This document shows, piece after piece, positions 1 to 6,522 of a DNA stretch of 18,795 nt. Source of the stretch: CAXMST01 sp038206985 (GTDB lineage Bacteria; Actinomycetota; Thermoleophilia; Solirubrobacterales; 70-9); NCBI GenBank assembly GCA_038206985.1, contig JBBRAH010000051.1, forward strand, positions 1 through 18,795. Reading direction: 5' to 3'. Under the pieces are notes generated by a model. The model worked only from the letters and a program-made list of their open reading frames with translations. It was not told the DNA's origin and did no database searches. A program made the translations under genes and the position numbers. Position 1 is the first letter of the stretch; each line of letters begins with the position of its first letter.

Positions 1-1065
1 GTGCACCTCACGCCGGGCTTTCAGCCCGCGATTCGCGTCCGCGGCCGGATCACGCCGCTGGAGGACTATCCACCCCTGACACCGCAGCAGACGCGCGACG
101 TCGTCTACTCGATCCTCAACAACGACCAGCGCAAGCGCTTCGAGAACGAGCAGCAACTCGACTTCGCCTACGCGATCCCGGGCGTGGCTCGCTTCCGCGT
201 CAACTGTTACTTCCAGCGCGGCGCGGTCTCGGCCGCCTTCCGCCACATCCCGCAGGAGATCAAGACGGTCGAGGACCTCGGCCTGCCGCAGATCCTCAGC
301 GATTTCACCCGCAAGCCGCGCGGCTTCGTCCTGGTCACCGGCCCGACCGGCTCGGGCAAGACGACCAGCCTGGCGGCGATGCTCGATCTGATCAACCGCG
401 AGCGGGAGGAACACATCCTCACGATCGAGGATCCGATCGAGTTCATGCACCGCCACCAGAAGTGCATCGTCAACCAGCGTGAGGTCGGCTCCGACGCTCT
501 CGACTTTGCCTCCGCGCTCAAGTCCGCGCTGCGCCAGGACCCCGACGTGATCCTCGTCGGCGAGATGCGCGACCTCGAGACGATCTCGACCGCCCTGACC
601 GCGGCCGAGACCGGGCACCTCGTCTTCGCCACCCTGCACACCCAGTCCACCGCGCAGACGGTGGATCGGATCATCGACGTCTTCCCCGCCGAGCAGCAGC
701 ACCAGGTGCGCATGCAGCTCTCGATCGCGCTGCAGGGCATCGTCACCCAGCAGCTGCTGCCGACCTCCGACGGCTCCGGCCGCGTCTGCGCCTGCGAGGT
801 GCTGGTCCCGACCCCGGCGATCCGCAACCTGATCCGCGAGGGTAAGACGCACCAGATCTACTCCGCGATCCAGACCTCGGGCTCGACCGGCATGCAGACG
901 ATGGACGCGCACCTCGCCCAGCTCGTGCGCCAGGGCCGGATCACCCGCCAGCTCGCCGAGGCCCGGGCCTCCGTGCCCGAGGAGCTCCGCCGCCTGCTCG
1001 GCGGTGCGCAGGCTCCGGCGCCCAGCTACAACTCAGCCGCGACCACGCTGGGGAGTCCCGTCTAG
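1..1065 (+). CDS. pilT: Type IV pilus retraction ATPase PilT (5' truncated)
   Basis: Hexameric AAA-like motor of the secretion/pilus ATPase superfamily that powers pilus retraction at the cytoplasmic side of the membrane. Seen in 354 residues: Walker A GPTGSGKT (114-121), Asp box TIEDPIEF (141-148), Walker B DPDVILVGEMRD (180-191), His box TGHLVFATLHT (204-214) and the PilT-type motif AIRNLIREGKTHQI (273-286), which separates it from PilB. The open frame begins at base 1 with residues matching the interior family motif 'SDxHLTxGxxPxxRxxG', so roughly 15-25 N-terminal residues lie outside the window and the GTG at base 1 is unlikely to be the start. The last 20 or so residues form a low-complexity tail. 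Followed by pilC after 12 bases, so probably one operon (pilB-pilT-pilC order is common). Confidence 0.95.
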   Translation: MHLTPGFQPAIRVRGRITPLEDYPPLTPQQTRDVVYSILNNDQRKRFENEQQLDFAYAIPGVARFRVNCYFQRGAVSAAFRHIPQEIKTVEDLGLPQILSDFTRKPRGFVLVTGPTGSGKTTSLAAMLDLINREREEHILTIEDPIEFMHRHQKCIVNQREVGSDALDFASALKSALRQDPDVILVGEMRDLETISTALTAAETGHLVFATLHTQSTAQTVDRIIDVFPAEQQHQVRMQLSIALQGIVTQQLLPTSDGSGRVCACEVLVPTPAIRNLIREGKTHQIYSAIQTSGSTGMQTMDAHLAQLVRQGRITRQLAEARASVPEELRRLLGGAQAPAPSYNSAATTLGSPV

Positions 1066-1077
1066 CGGGCGGCTGAG

Positions 1078-2313
1078 ATGGCGACCTTTGCGTTCAGAGC
1101 AGTGGATGTGGCGGGGGCGCCCTCGCGCGGACAGCTCGAGGCCGGCTCCAAGGGTCAGGTCACCGAGCAGCTGCGCCAGCGCGGCCTGATCGTCCTCGAC
1201 GTCTCCGAGGAGCGCGAGGCCTTCCGGCTGGAGTCGATACTCGAGCGCTTCAAGAGTCCGAAGATGCGCGAGATGGCCGTCTTCTCACGGCAGTTCTCGA
1301 CGCTGATCGGCTCCGGCATGCCGATGCTGCGCTCCCTCTACACGCTCGAGGATCAGACCGAGGATCCGCAGATCAGCGCCGCGATCCTCAGCCTGCGCCA
1401 GGACGTCGAGGCCGGCAGCTCGGTCTCGGCCGCCATGGAGCGGCATCCCGGCGTCTTCGATCCGCTCTATCGGGCGATGGTCGAGGCGGGGGAGGGCTCC
1501 GGCCGGCTCGAGCAGGCCCTCGACATGGTCGCCTTCCAGCTCGAGAAGCTCGACGCGCTGCGCCGCCAGATCCGCTCGGCGATCATGTACCCGGCGTTCG
1601 TCTTTGGCTTCGCGGTCCTGGCAATGGTCGCGATCGTCGCCTTCATCGTGCCGATCTTCGTCGGCATCTTCGAGGAGCTCGCCTCCGAGAGCCCGGGCGA
1701 GTCCGCGGATCTGCCGTTCCTCTCGCAGATCACGGTCACCGCCTCCGATGCGATAACCGGGGCCTGGTACATCATCCTCATAGTGATGGCGGCCGGCACC
1801 TACGGCTTCATCCAGTGGAAGAAGACCGATAACGGCAGGCAGATGTGGGACGCCTTCAAGCTGCGCATGCCGATGTACATCGGCGACATCGTCCAAAAGG
1901 TGGCGATCGCGCGCTGGTCCCGCACCTTCTCGGGAACGATCTCCGCCGGCGTCCCGATCCTCCAGGCGATCCAGATCTCCGGCCAGACATGCGGCAACGC
2001 CGTTATTGCCCGCGCGATGGAGGACGTCTACTCCTCCGTGCGCCAGGGCGGCTCGATCGCCAAGCCGCTGGAGAGCTCTCCCGTCTTCCCGACGATGGTC
2101 ACCCACATGGTCAGCGTCGGCGAGGAGACCGGCCAACTCGAGCACATGCTGAGCAAGGTCGCCGACTTCTACGAGGCAGAGGTGGACGCCAAGGTCAAGG
2201 CCCTGACCTCGCTGATCGAGCCCGCCATGATCGTCTTCGTCGGCGGGGTCGTCGGCTTCATCGTGATCTCGATGTACCTGCCGATCTTCAGCCTCTACGA
2301 CAAGATCGGCTAG
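1078..2313 (+). CDS. pilC: Type IV pilus inner-membrane platform protein PilC
   Basis: Polytopic platform protein of the GspF/PilC (T2SF) family that couples the PilB/PilT motors to pilin insertion and extraction. The 411 residues are the usual length. There are two T2SF repeats (about 67-190 and 273-395). Each has the expected signature: 'FSRQFSTLIGSGMPMLRSL' then 'MVEAGEGSGRLEQAL', and 'ARWSRTFSGTISAGVPILQA' then 'VSVGEETGQLEHML'. Hydrophobic segments lie at about 171-198, 228-247 and 383-405. The ATG at 1078 gives the canonical N-terminus (MATFAFRAVD...G) and lies 12 bases after pilT, with only a weak purine-rich site before it. It converges with the antiporter gene downstream. Confidence 0.96.
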   Translation: MATFAFRAVDVAGAPSRGQLEAGSKGQVTEQLRQRGLIVLDVSEEREAFRLESILERFKSPKMREMAVFSRQFSTLIGSGMPMLRSLYTLEDQTEDPQISAAILSLRQDVEAGSSVSAAMERHPGVFDPLYRAMVEAGEGSGRLEQALDMVAFQLEKLDALRRQIRSAIMYPAFVFGFAVLAMVAIVAFIVPIFVGIFEELASESPGESADLPFLSQITVTASDAITGAWYIILIVMAAGTYGFIQWKKTDNGRQMWDAFKLRMPMYIGDIVQKVAIARWSRTFSGTISAGVPILQAIQISGQTCGNAVIARAMEDVYSSVRQGGSIAKPLESSPVFPTMVTHMVSVGEETGQLEHMLSKVADFYEAEVDAKVKALTSLIEPAMIVFVGGVVGFIVISMYLPIFSLYDKIG

Positions 2314-2326
2314 CCAGGTGTGGTTT

Positions 2327-2350
2327 CGCGTGGAGATGTCTCCTCCCGCG
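2327..2350. terminator. Possible shared terminator between convergent pilC and antiporter genes
   Basis: The 50-base gap between two convergent stop codons contains an imperfect inverted repeat: CGCG-T-GGAGA-TG-TCTCC-TCC-CGCG. There is no T-tract on either side and the central loop is only two bases, so the helix would have to open at its tip. Position supports a bidirectional terminator; sequence support is weak. Confidence 0.3.
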
Positions 2351-2363
2351 CCAAAGGTCGGCC

Positions 2364-3647
2364 TCAGCGACCGCCGCCGGCGGCCTCGAGGCGCTGGCTG
2401 AGGGGGCTCGAGCTGATCCCGTGCAGCAGGATCGAGACGCCGGCACAGGCGACCACGGTCCAGTAGATGAGCTCTGCCTCGCCGGCGGAGAGCACGCCCG
2501 TGGTGATCGCGACTGCCGCGTAGTAGAACGAGCCGATCCCGCGGACGCCGAACCAGCCGATGAAGAGGCGCTCGGGAACCGACAGGCGCGAGCGGGTGAA
2601 GGCGATCGCGACCGCGGCAGGACGGATCACGAACAGCAGCAGCGGCACGAGCATCCAGCCCGAGAAGCCCGGAACGGCGAGCCCGGTCAGGGTCACGGTA
2701 CTGCCGAGCAGCAACACCAGGGCGAGCTCGCTCATCTGCTCGACGGTCTGCGCTCCGTAGTGGATGCGGGTGTGGTGGTCCTGGACGCGGCCGCGCTCCC
2801 GCCGGCGGAACGCGAGTCCACCTGCGAAGGCGGCGAGGAAGCCGTAGGCGCCGATCGCCTCGGTGAGCCCGTAGACAACGAGGACTCCGGCGACGGCGAG
2901 CCAGCCGTCGTAGTCGGCGAGCAGCCAGTCACGGCTCCGCCACCAGCCGGTCGCCTTCGAGAGGCCCCAGCCGCCGAGCGCTCCGACGACGACGGCGATC
3001 AGGAGCCCGTAGAAGAGATCGGCGGCGATCCACTCGCTCCACCAATCGCTGCCACCCGACGCGACGAAGACGCCGAGGAACACGAAGGGGAAGGCAAGCC
3101 CGTCGTTGAGTCCCGCCTCCGAGGTGAGGGCGAAGTGCGTCTCCGATTCCTGCTCCTCGCCCGGGGGGCCGACTTGAACGTCGCCTGCGAGAACCGGATC
3201 GGTCGGTGCGAGCACCGCGCCGAGCACGATCGCCGCGCCCAGCGAGAGTCCCATCACGAGCGAGCCGAAGGCGGCGATTGCGGCGATCGTCAGCGGCATC
3301 ACGATGATGATCAGTCGGCGGGTCGAGTTCCACGCCTCCCAGCCCAGCGGCCGGTCGAGCTTGACGCCGGCAGAGAACAGGGCGATGATCACGGCGAGCT
3401 CCGCCGCACGCTCGATCAGCACCGCGTCCTCGATCGGGTCGAGCAGGTTGACCCCGAGCGCGGTCAGCCCGAGCGAGGCGATCGCTCCCATGACCAGATA
3501 GACGACCGCGGCGCTGAACGGCCGCTCGCTCTGCCTGGAGAGCGCCAGCACCGCGACGAGCAGTGCCAGGCCGCCGGCGAGCAGGCCGATCGCGTACACG
3601 TCGAGGAAGTCGAAGCCGCGCGAGGCGGCCAGGGGCAGGTGCGTCAC
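2364..3647 (-). CDS. NhaP-type (CPA1) cation:proton antiporter
   Basis: Integral membrane antiporter exchanging Na+ or K+ for H+. The protein is hydrophobic throughout (about 12 segments). It shows the CPA1 hallmarks: APTDP in a membrane helix (about 147-151), the ND pair in SEAGLNDG (N181, D182), and a GWFGVRGIGSFYY segment near the C-terminus as in bacterial NhaP proteins. The frame stays open upstream to 3773, but that extension is Arg/Ser/Pro-rich and unlike the family. GTG at 3647 gives 427 residues starting VTHLPLAASRGFDFLDVYAIG and has a TAGCCT box 7 bases before it, so this start is preferred. There is no C-terminal TrkA-C regulatory domain. Ion specificity cannot be read from sequence. 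Confidence 0.85.
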   Translation of the reverse strand: MTHLPLAASRGFDFLDVYAIGLLAGGLALLVAVLALSRQSERPFSAAVVYLVMGAIASLGLTALGVNLLDPIEDAVLIERAAELAVIIALFSAGVKLDRPLGWEAWNSTRRLIIIVMPLTIAAIAAFGSLVMGLSLGAAIVLGAVLAPTDPVLAGDVQVGPPGEEQESETHFALTSEAGLNDGLAFPFVFLGVFVASGGSDWWSEWIAADLFYGLLIAVVVGALGGWGLSKATGWWRSRDWLLADYDGWLAVAGVLVVYGLTEAIGAYGFLAAFAGGLAFRRRERGRVQDHHTRIHYGAQTVEQMSELALVLLLGSTVTLTGLAVPGFSGWMLVPLLLFVIRPAAVAIAFTRSRLSVPERLFIGWFGVRGIGSFYYAAVAITTGVLSAGEAELIYWTVVACAGVSILLHGISSSPLSQRLEAAGGGR

Positions 3648-3654
3648 GGGCGTG

Positions 3655-3660
3655 AGGCTA
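3655..3660 (-). promoter_or_regulatory. -10 box of the antiporter gene (leaderless arrangement)
   Basis: On the minus strand TAGCCT ends 7 bases before the chosen GTG (3647). With a -10 hexamer, transcription would begin within a base or so of the start codon. There is no Shine-Dalgarno in front of the GTG, consistent with a leaderless mRNA. No convincing -35 is visible. Confidence 0.5.
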
Positions 3661-3809
3661 GAGAACGGGCAGGCCGATCCGCCACGGCGGCCTGCTGACC
3701 GGACGGGATCCCCGGGCCGCAACCGATGCGGGCCGCTGGATCGGGGCCGACTGGCCGTCGGCGTCGCCGCCAACTGGATCGTCTGACACCCCGGGCTCGC
3801 GGCCTGCGC

Positions 3810-4094
3810 CTAGGCCTCCAGCACGGCCTCGCGCTCGACGAAGGTGAACTCGGGCCGTCCCTTGAGGCCGGCGGCCTTCATGATCTCTTCGACCTCGGGA
3901 TCGGCCATGAACGCCTCGACGCCTTCGCGGTCCCAGTCAAAGACGTTGACCAGTTTGTTCGGGTCTTCGATGGAGCGGTGGATCGTCACGCCCCGGCAGC
4001 CGTGCTCGGCCCGCTTCTCCTTGCCTCTGCCGTTGAACGTCGCAATGAACTGCTCGTAGTCGGTGATCTGGACTCTTGCGATTGCGTATGCCAT
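3810..4094 (-). CDS. Small antibiotic-biosynthesis-monooxygenase-like (dimeric alpha/beta barrel) protein
   Basis: A 94-residue soluble protein starting MAYAIARVQITDYEQFIATF. Size and pattern (beta strand, helix with F..F, a His/Arg-containing strand GVTIHRSIEDPNKLVNVFDWD, helix EAFMADPEVEEIMKAAG, last strand) fit the ferredoxin-like ABM/dimeric alpha-beta-barrel fold. Members include quinol monooxygenases, haem-degrading enzymes and many proteins without known substrate, so only the fold is claimed. The ATG at 4094 has a good GAGGAG Shine-Dalgarno six bases upstream. It lies 162 bases before the antiporter in the same direction and is divergent from the MFS gene. Confidence 0.7.
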   Translation of the reverse strand: MAYAIARVQITDYEQFIATFNGRGKEKRAEHGCRGVTIHRSIEDPNKLVNVFDWDREGVEAFMADPEVEEIMKAAGLKGRPEFTFVEREAVLEA

Positions 4095-4128
4095 CGGCTG
4101 CTCCTCGGTGTTGCGGTGTCTGCCGCTG

Positions 4129-4134
4129 AGGGTA
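4129..4134 (-). promoter_or_regulatory. -10 box of the ABM-like gene
   Basis: TACCCT on the minus strand, predicting a start near 4122 and a leader of about 28 bases that includes the GAGGAG ribosome site. It sits back-to-back with the MFS promoter in an 86-base divergent region. Confidence 0.4.
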
Positions 4135-4168
4135 CGCCGAAGGCCCGCTCCCGGGCCTGACGGCTCGG

Positions 4169-4174
4169 TACAGT
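4169..4174 (+). promoter_or_regulatory. -10 box of the MFS gene, leaderless
   Basis: TACAGT is followed by exactly six bases and then the ATG at 4181, so the expected +1 is the A of the start codon. No Shine-Dalgarno is present. This is the clearest leaderless start in the window; no obvious -35 hexamer. Confidence 0.6.
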
Positions 4175-4180
4175 CGGTAG

Positions 4181-5731
4181 ATGGAGTCAGGCACGGGATC
4201 GACCGAGGCGGCGGGGGCCGATCCGGCGGCCCAGGTTGCTTTCGGGACTCCGGCGGGCCGCTGGGTGCTTGCCACCGCAGTGCTGGGCTCAGGGCTCGCC
4301 TTCCTCGACGGCACCGTCGTCAACGTCGCGCTGCCCGAGATCGGCCGCGACCTGGGAGCCGAGACCAGCGCGCTGCAGTGGATCCTCAACGGCTACCTGC
4401 TCACCCTCGCTTCGCTGATCCTGCTGGGCGGGTCGCTGGGCGACCGCTACGGCCGCCGGCGGGTCTTCGTGCTGGGTATCGGCGTCTTCACCGCCGCCTC
4501 GCTGCTCTGCGCGGTAGCGCCGAGCGTCGAGATGCTGATCGTGGCGCGCCTCTTGCAGGGCATCGGCGGCGCGCTGTTGACGCCCGGCAGCCTCGCAATG
4601 ATCGAGTCGAGCTTCCAGCCCGGTGATCGTGCCCGGGCGATCGGGGCGTGGTCGGGGCTGGCGGGTGTCTCGGCGGCGATCGGGCCCCTACTCGGTGGCT
4701 GGCTGGTCGAGGCCGTCTCCTGGCGGGCGATCTTCCTGATCAACCTGCCGATCGGACTCTTCGTGATGGCGATGGCGAGCCGACACGTGCCCGAGACCCG
4801 CGATCCGATGGCAGCCGGGCGGCTCGACTTTCCTGGCGCGGTGTTGGCCGCGATCGGCCTGGCGGGCACGACCTACGCGCTGATCGAAGGTCCCGACAAG
4901 GGCGGCTCGGGGCTCGTCGCCGCAGCGGCAGTGGCGGGCGTTCTGGCGCTCGCATTCTTCTTCGTGGTCGAGCGGCGCAGCGCCAACCCGATGATGCCGC
5001 TGGCGATCTTCTCCTCGCGCCAGTTCAGCGCCGCAAACCTCGTGACCTTCGTCGTCTATACGGCGCTCGGCGGGGTGTTCTTCCTGCTCGTCGCCTTCTT
5101 GCAGATCTCGCTCGGCTACTCGCCGATCGCGGCGGGCTCAGCAACGCTCCCCGTCACCGCGATCCTGCTGCTGCTCTCGGCCCGCGCCGGCGCCCTGGCT
5201 CAGCGCATCGGGCCCCGCATCCCGCTCACCGTGGGCCCGCTCGTCATCGCGGTGGGCTTGTTGCTGATGACGAGAATCGGACCGGGGGACAGCTACGTCT
5301 CCTCGGTGTTGCCGGCGGTGATCGTTTTCGGGCTCGGACTCGCGCTGGTGGTGGCACCCGTGACGGCTACCGTGCTCGCGGCAGCCGACGAGCGCCACTC
5401 CGGGATTGCCTCGGGGATCAACAACGCAGTCTCCCGCGTGGGCGGCCTGCTCGCGGTGGCACTCCTGCCGCTGCTGGCAGGCCTGACCGGGGATGCCTTC
5501 TACGACCCGAGCGCGATGACCGACGGATTCCGCACGGCGATGATGGTCTGCGCCGGGCTGTCGGCCGCCGGCGGAGCGCTCGCCTGGCTGACGATCAAAG
5601 ACGACGTCCTCGCTGACGATCCGGCGGCTGCGGAGGCCTGCGGCGATCGCTCATGCGGAGTGTCGGGCACACCCCTGTTTCCGGCCGAAAGGCTCGAGGA
5701 GCAGGAGCAGGCGCAGTCAGCGGCCCGCTGA
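4181..5731 (+). CDS. MFS exporter, DHA2 (EmrB/QacA, 14-TM) family
   Basis: Proton-driven drug or metabolite efflux protein in the cytoplasmic membrane. The 516 residues show motif D1 LDGTVVNVALPEI (42-54), motif A GGSLGDRYGRRR (83-94), the helix-4 segment RLLQGIGGALLTPGSLAMI (123-141) and motif C in GPLLGGWLVEAVSWRAIFLINLPIG (168-192, split across helix 5/6). Hydrophobic segments continue to about 470, consistent with 14 helices. The C-terminal tail (471-516) is hydrophilic with C487 and C492, a style of tail common in actinobacterial DHA2 proteins. Substrate is unknown. No TetR-type regulator is adjacent. It is convergent with the small anchored protein at 5757. Confidence 0.9.
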   Translation: MESGTGSTEAAGADPAAQVAFGTPAGRWVLATAVLGSGLAFLDGTVVNVALPEIGRDLGAETSALQWILNGYLLTLASLILLGGSLGDRYGRRRVFVLGIGVFTAASLLCAVAPSVEMLIVARLLQGIGGALLTPGSLAMIESSFQPGDRARAIGAWSGLAGVSAAIGPLLGGWLVEAVSWRAIFLINLPIGLFVMAMASRHVPETRDPMAAGRLDFPGAVLAAIGLAGTTYALIEGPDKGGSGLVAAAAVAGVLALAFFFVVERRSANPMMPLAIFSSRQFSAANLVTFVVYTALGGVFFLLVAFLQISLGYSPIAAGSATLPVTAILLLLSARAGALAQRIGPRIPLTVGPLVIAVGLLLMTRIGPGDSYVSSVLPAVIVFGLGLALVVAPVTATVLAAADERHSGIASGINNAVSRVGGLLAVALLPLLAGLTGDAFYDPSAMTDGFRTAMMVCAGLSAAGGALAWLTIKDDVLADDPAAAEACGDRSCGVSGTPLFPAERLEEQEQAQSAAR

Positions 5732-5758
5732 AGCCGGCGGCCCGGCCCGGCGCCGGCT
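5732..5758. terminator. Probable bidirectional terminator hairpin
   Basis: Perfect 8-base inverted repeat AGCCGGCG ... CGCCGGCT with an 11-base GC-only loop, exactly between the convergent MFS stop and the stop of the minus-strand gene. No T-tract follows on either strand, so termination efficiency is uncertain. Confidence 0.4.
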
Positions 5759-6185
5759 ACTCGTTGCTGACCTTGATCGTGCCGATCTGCTCGCCGTCGA
5801 GCGTGACGGGGTAGCGGCCGGCGGAGCGCAGCAGGACGTCGAAGCGGGCAGGGGTGATGCCATCGGCGTACTCGCTGAGCCCGAGATCACGCAGCTCGAC
5901 GAGCCCCGGGCTCTCCGGCGACACGGTCAGCGCGAGGCGATCTCCGGGTTGCAGATCCACGATCGGGGCCTCTTGCGCGCCGGAGCCACCCCCCTCGTCG
6001 GCGGGGATACTCACTTTGACCAGGCCCCCCCGGGCCCCGGCCCCCGCGGGATCGGTGGGATCTGCGGGTTGTGTCGTGGTCGTGCTGGTCGTGCTGTCGT
6101 CCTCTCGCACGGGCGCGAGTGCCGCCGCGAAGGTGGAGATCAACAGGAGCACCACCAGAATTGCCAGAAGTCGCCGAGCCGCCAT
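5757..6185 (-). CDS. Small membrane-anchored protein with cupredoxin-like domain, function unknown
   Basis: A 142-residue protein not recognised as a named family member. It begins with a hydrophobic segment (about 5-25, RLLAILVVLLLISTFAAALA) without a lipobox Cys. A Thr/Pro/Gly-rich linker follows (28-60). The C-terminal domain (about 70-142) has the beta pattern DLQPGDRLALTVSPESPGLVELRDLGL ... ITPARFDVLLRSAGRYPVTLDGEQIGTIKV. This resembles the cupredoxin-like domains of many actinobacterial secreted proteins, but there are no Cys, His or Met copper ligands, so a structural or protein-binding role is more likely than electron transfer. Transcribed divergently from pilA. The ATG at 6185 is favoured by the signal-anchor directly after it. 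Confidence 0.6.
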   Translation of the reverse strand: MAARRLLAILVVLLLISTFAAALAPVREDDSTTSTTTTQPADPTDPAGAGARGGLVKVSIPADEGGGSGAQEAPIVDLQPGDRLALTVSPESPGLVELRDLGLSEYADGITPARFDVLLRSAGRYPVTLDGEQIGTIKVSNE

Positions 6186-6222
6186 CGCAGCCCCATTCTG
6201 GCCGGTTCAGGTACCGGCGCGT

Positions 6223-6228
6223 ACTATA
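6223..6228 (-). promoter_or_regulatory. -10 box of the small anchored protein gene
   Basis: TATAGT on the minus strand, a near-perfect -10 hexamer in an otherwise GC-rich context. It predicts a start near 6216 and a 31-base leader with a poor Shine-Dalgarno. It overlaps the 6226-6243 palindrome. Confidence 0.5.
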
Positions 6229-6243
6229 GGTGCCAGCACCTAT
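6226..6243. promoter_or_regulatory. Palindromic operator-like site
   Basis: Perfect inverted repeat ATAGGTGC-CA-GCACCTAT. It covers half of the TATAGT box of the minus-strand gene and lies about 54 bases upstream of the pilA -35 element. Geometry (8-base arms, 2-base centre) suits a dimeric repressor site; the binding protein is unknown. Confidence 0.5.
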
Positions 6244-6296
6244 GCAGGGCTGGGGTACAACACCTGTCCAGTTTCCGGGTTTGCATCAAATATCCC

Positions 6297-6323
6297 TAAA
6301 GGTTGCTGCCCGGTCGCCGATAG
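6297..6323 (+). promoter_or_regulatory. Sigma-28 family (FliA/WhiG-type) promoter of pilA
   Basis: TAAAGGTT (6297-6304), 11 bases, GCCGATAG (6316-6323). The FliA consensus is TAAAGTTT-N11-GCCGATAA, so 14 of 16 positions match with exact spacing. Predicted start about 6330, giving a leader of roughly 193 bases that contains the riboswitch. No housekeeping-type promoter of similar quality is seen on this strand between 6244 and 6353. FliA in motile bacteria and WhiG in Streptomyces recognise this sequence class. Confidence 0.75.
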
Positions 6324-6353
6324 TGGCCATGCAAGAGGAAATAGGGCTAGGGC

Positions 6354-6449
6354 TCTGGTGCCAAAGGCAACACCGTCGCGAGGCGGATGGCGCAAAACCA
6401 CGGGGCTCTCATCGGGAAACCGCAGAGAGTCAGCCGAGTTACCACCGGG
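6354..6449 (+). ncRNA. Class I cyclic-di-GMP (GEMM-I) riboswitch in the pilA leader
   Basis: Three-helix GEMM architecture. Closing helix: 6354-6360 with 6443-6449 (CUGGUG/CACCGG plus one U-G). P2: CCGUC-GCGA-GGCGG (6373-6386) with the GNRA tetraloop the family requires. Conserved joining sequence GGCGCAAAACCACGGGG (6389-6405; consensus GACGCAAAGCCACGGG). P3: GCUCUC/GAGAGU (6405-6410/6425-6430), capped by CGG-GAAA-CCG. The 3' core CAGCCGAGUUACC (6431-6443; consensus AGCCGGGUUACC) follows. By alignment to the Vibrio Vc2 RNA from memory, the ligand-contacting bases G20, A47 and C92 correspond to G6366, A6394 and C6442, all retained. A G at the G20 position favours c-di-GMP over cGAMP-type variants. 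Deviations: AAAACC for AAAGCC and GAG for GGG, the second leaving a possible C-A mismatch. Confidence 0.85.
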
Positions 6450-6517
6450 TTCCAAACACACTCCCGTACTGGCTCAGGCTACGGGCTCTGGCTCCAACAG
6501 GTTGGTACCGAGGAGGT
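6450..6517 (+). promoter_or_regulatory. Expression platform and ribosome binding site of pilA
   Basis: Between aptamer and pilA there is a perfect 6-base hairpin CCCGTA (6463-6468)/TACGGG (6480-6485) with no T-tract, so it is not an intrinsic terminator. The Shine-Dalgarno AGGAGGT (6511-6517) is the strongest in the window, five bases before ATG 6523. CUCC (6492-6495) could pair with GGAG (6512-6515). The aptamer end UUACCACC could pair, with a bulge, with GGUUGGUA (6501-6508). Both suggest ligand-controlled access to the ribosome site; this is inference. Confidence 0.45.
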
Positions 6518-6522
6518 CCCAA

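Noticed and set aside
1845..3698. Long plus-strand open frame of 617 codons running from pilC through the antiporter region
   Set aside because: It is Arg/Gly/Asp-rich without any recognisable domain, overlaps two genes with clear family motifs in other frames, and is the expected shadow frame of high-GC coding DNA.
3648..3773. N-terminal extension of the antiporter to an upstream ATG at 3773
   Set aside because: The extra 42 residues are Arg/Ser/Pro-rich and unlike any antiporter N-terminus; GTG 3647 has a well-placed -10 box and family-like sequence directly after it.
5854..6522. Long open frame leading into pilA from 5854
   Set aside because: It overlaps the minus-strand gene and the promoter/riboswitch region; the prepilin leader at 6523 with its strong ribosome site is the true start.
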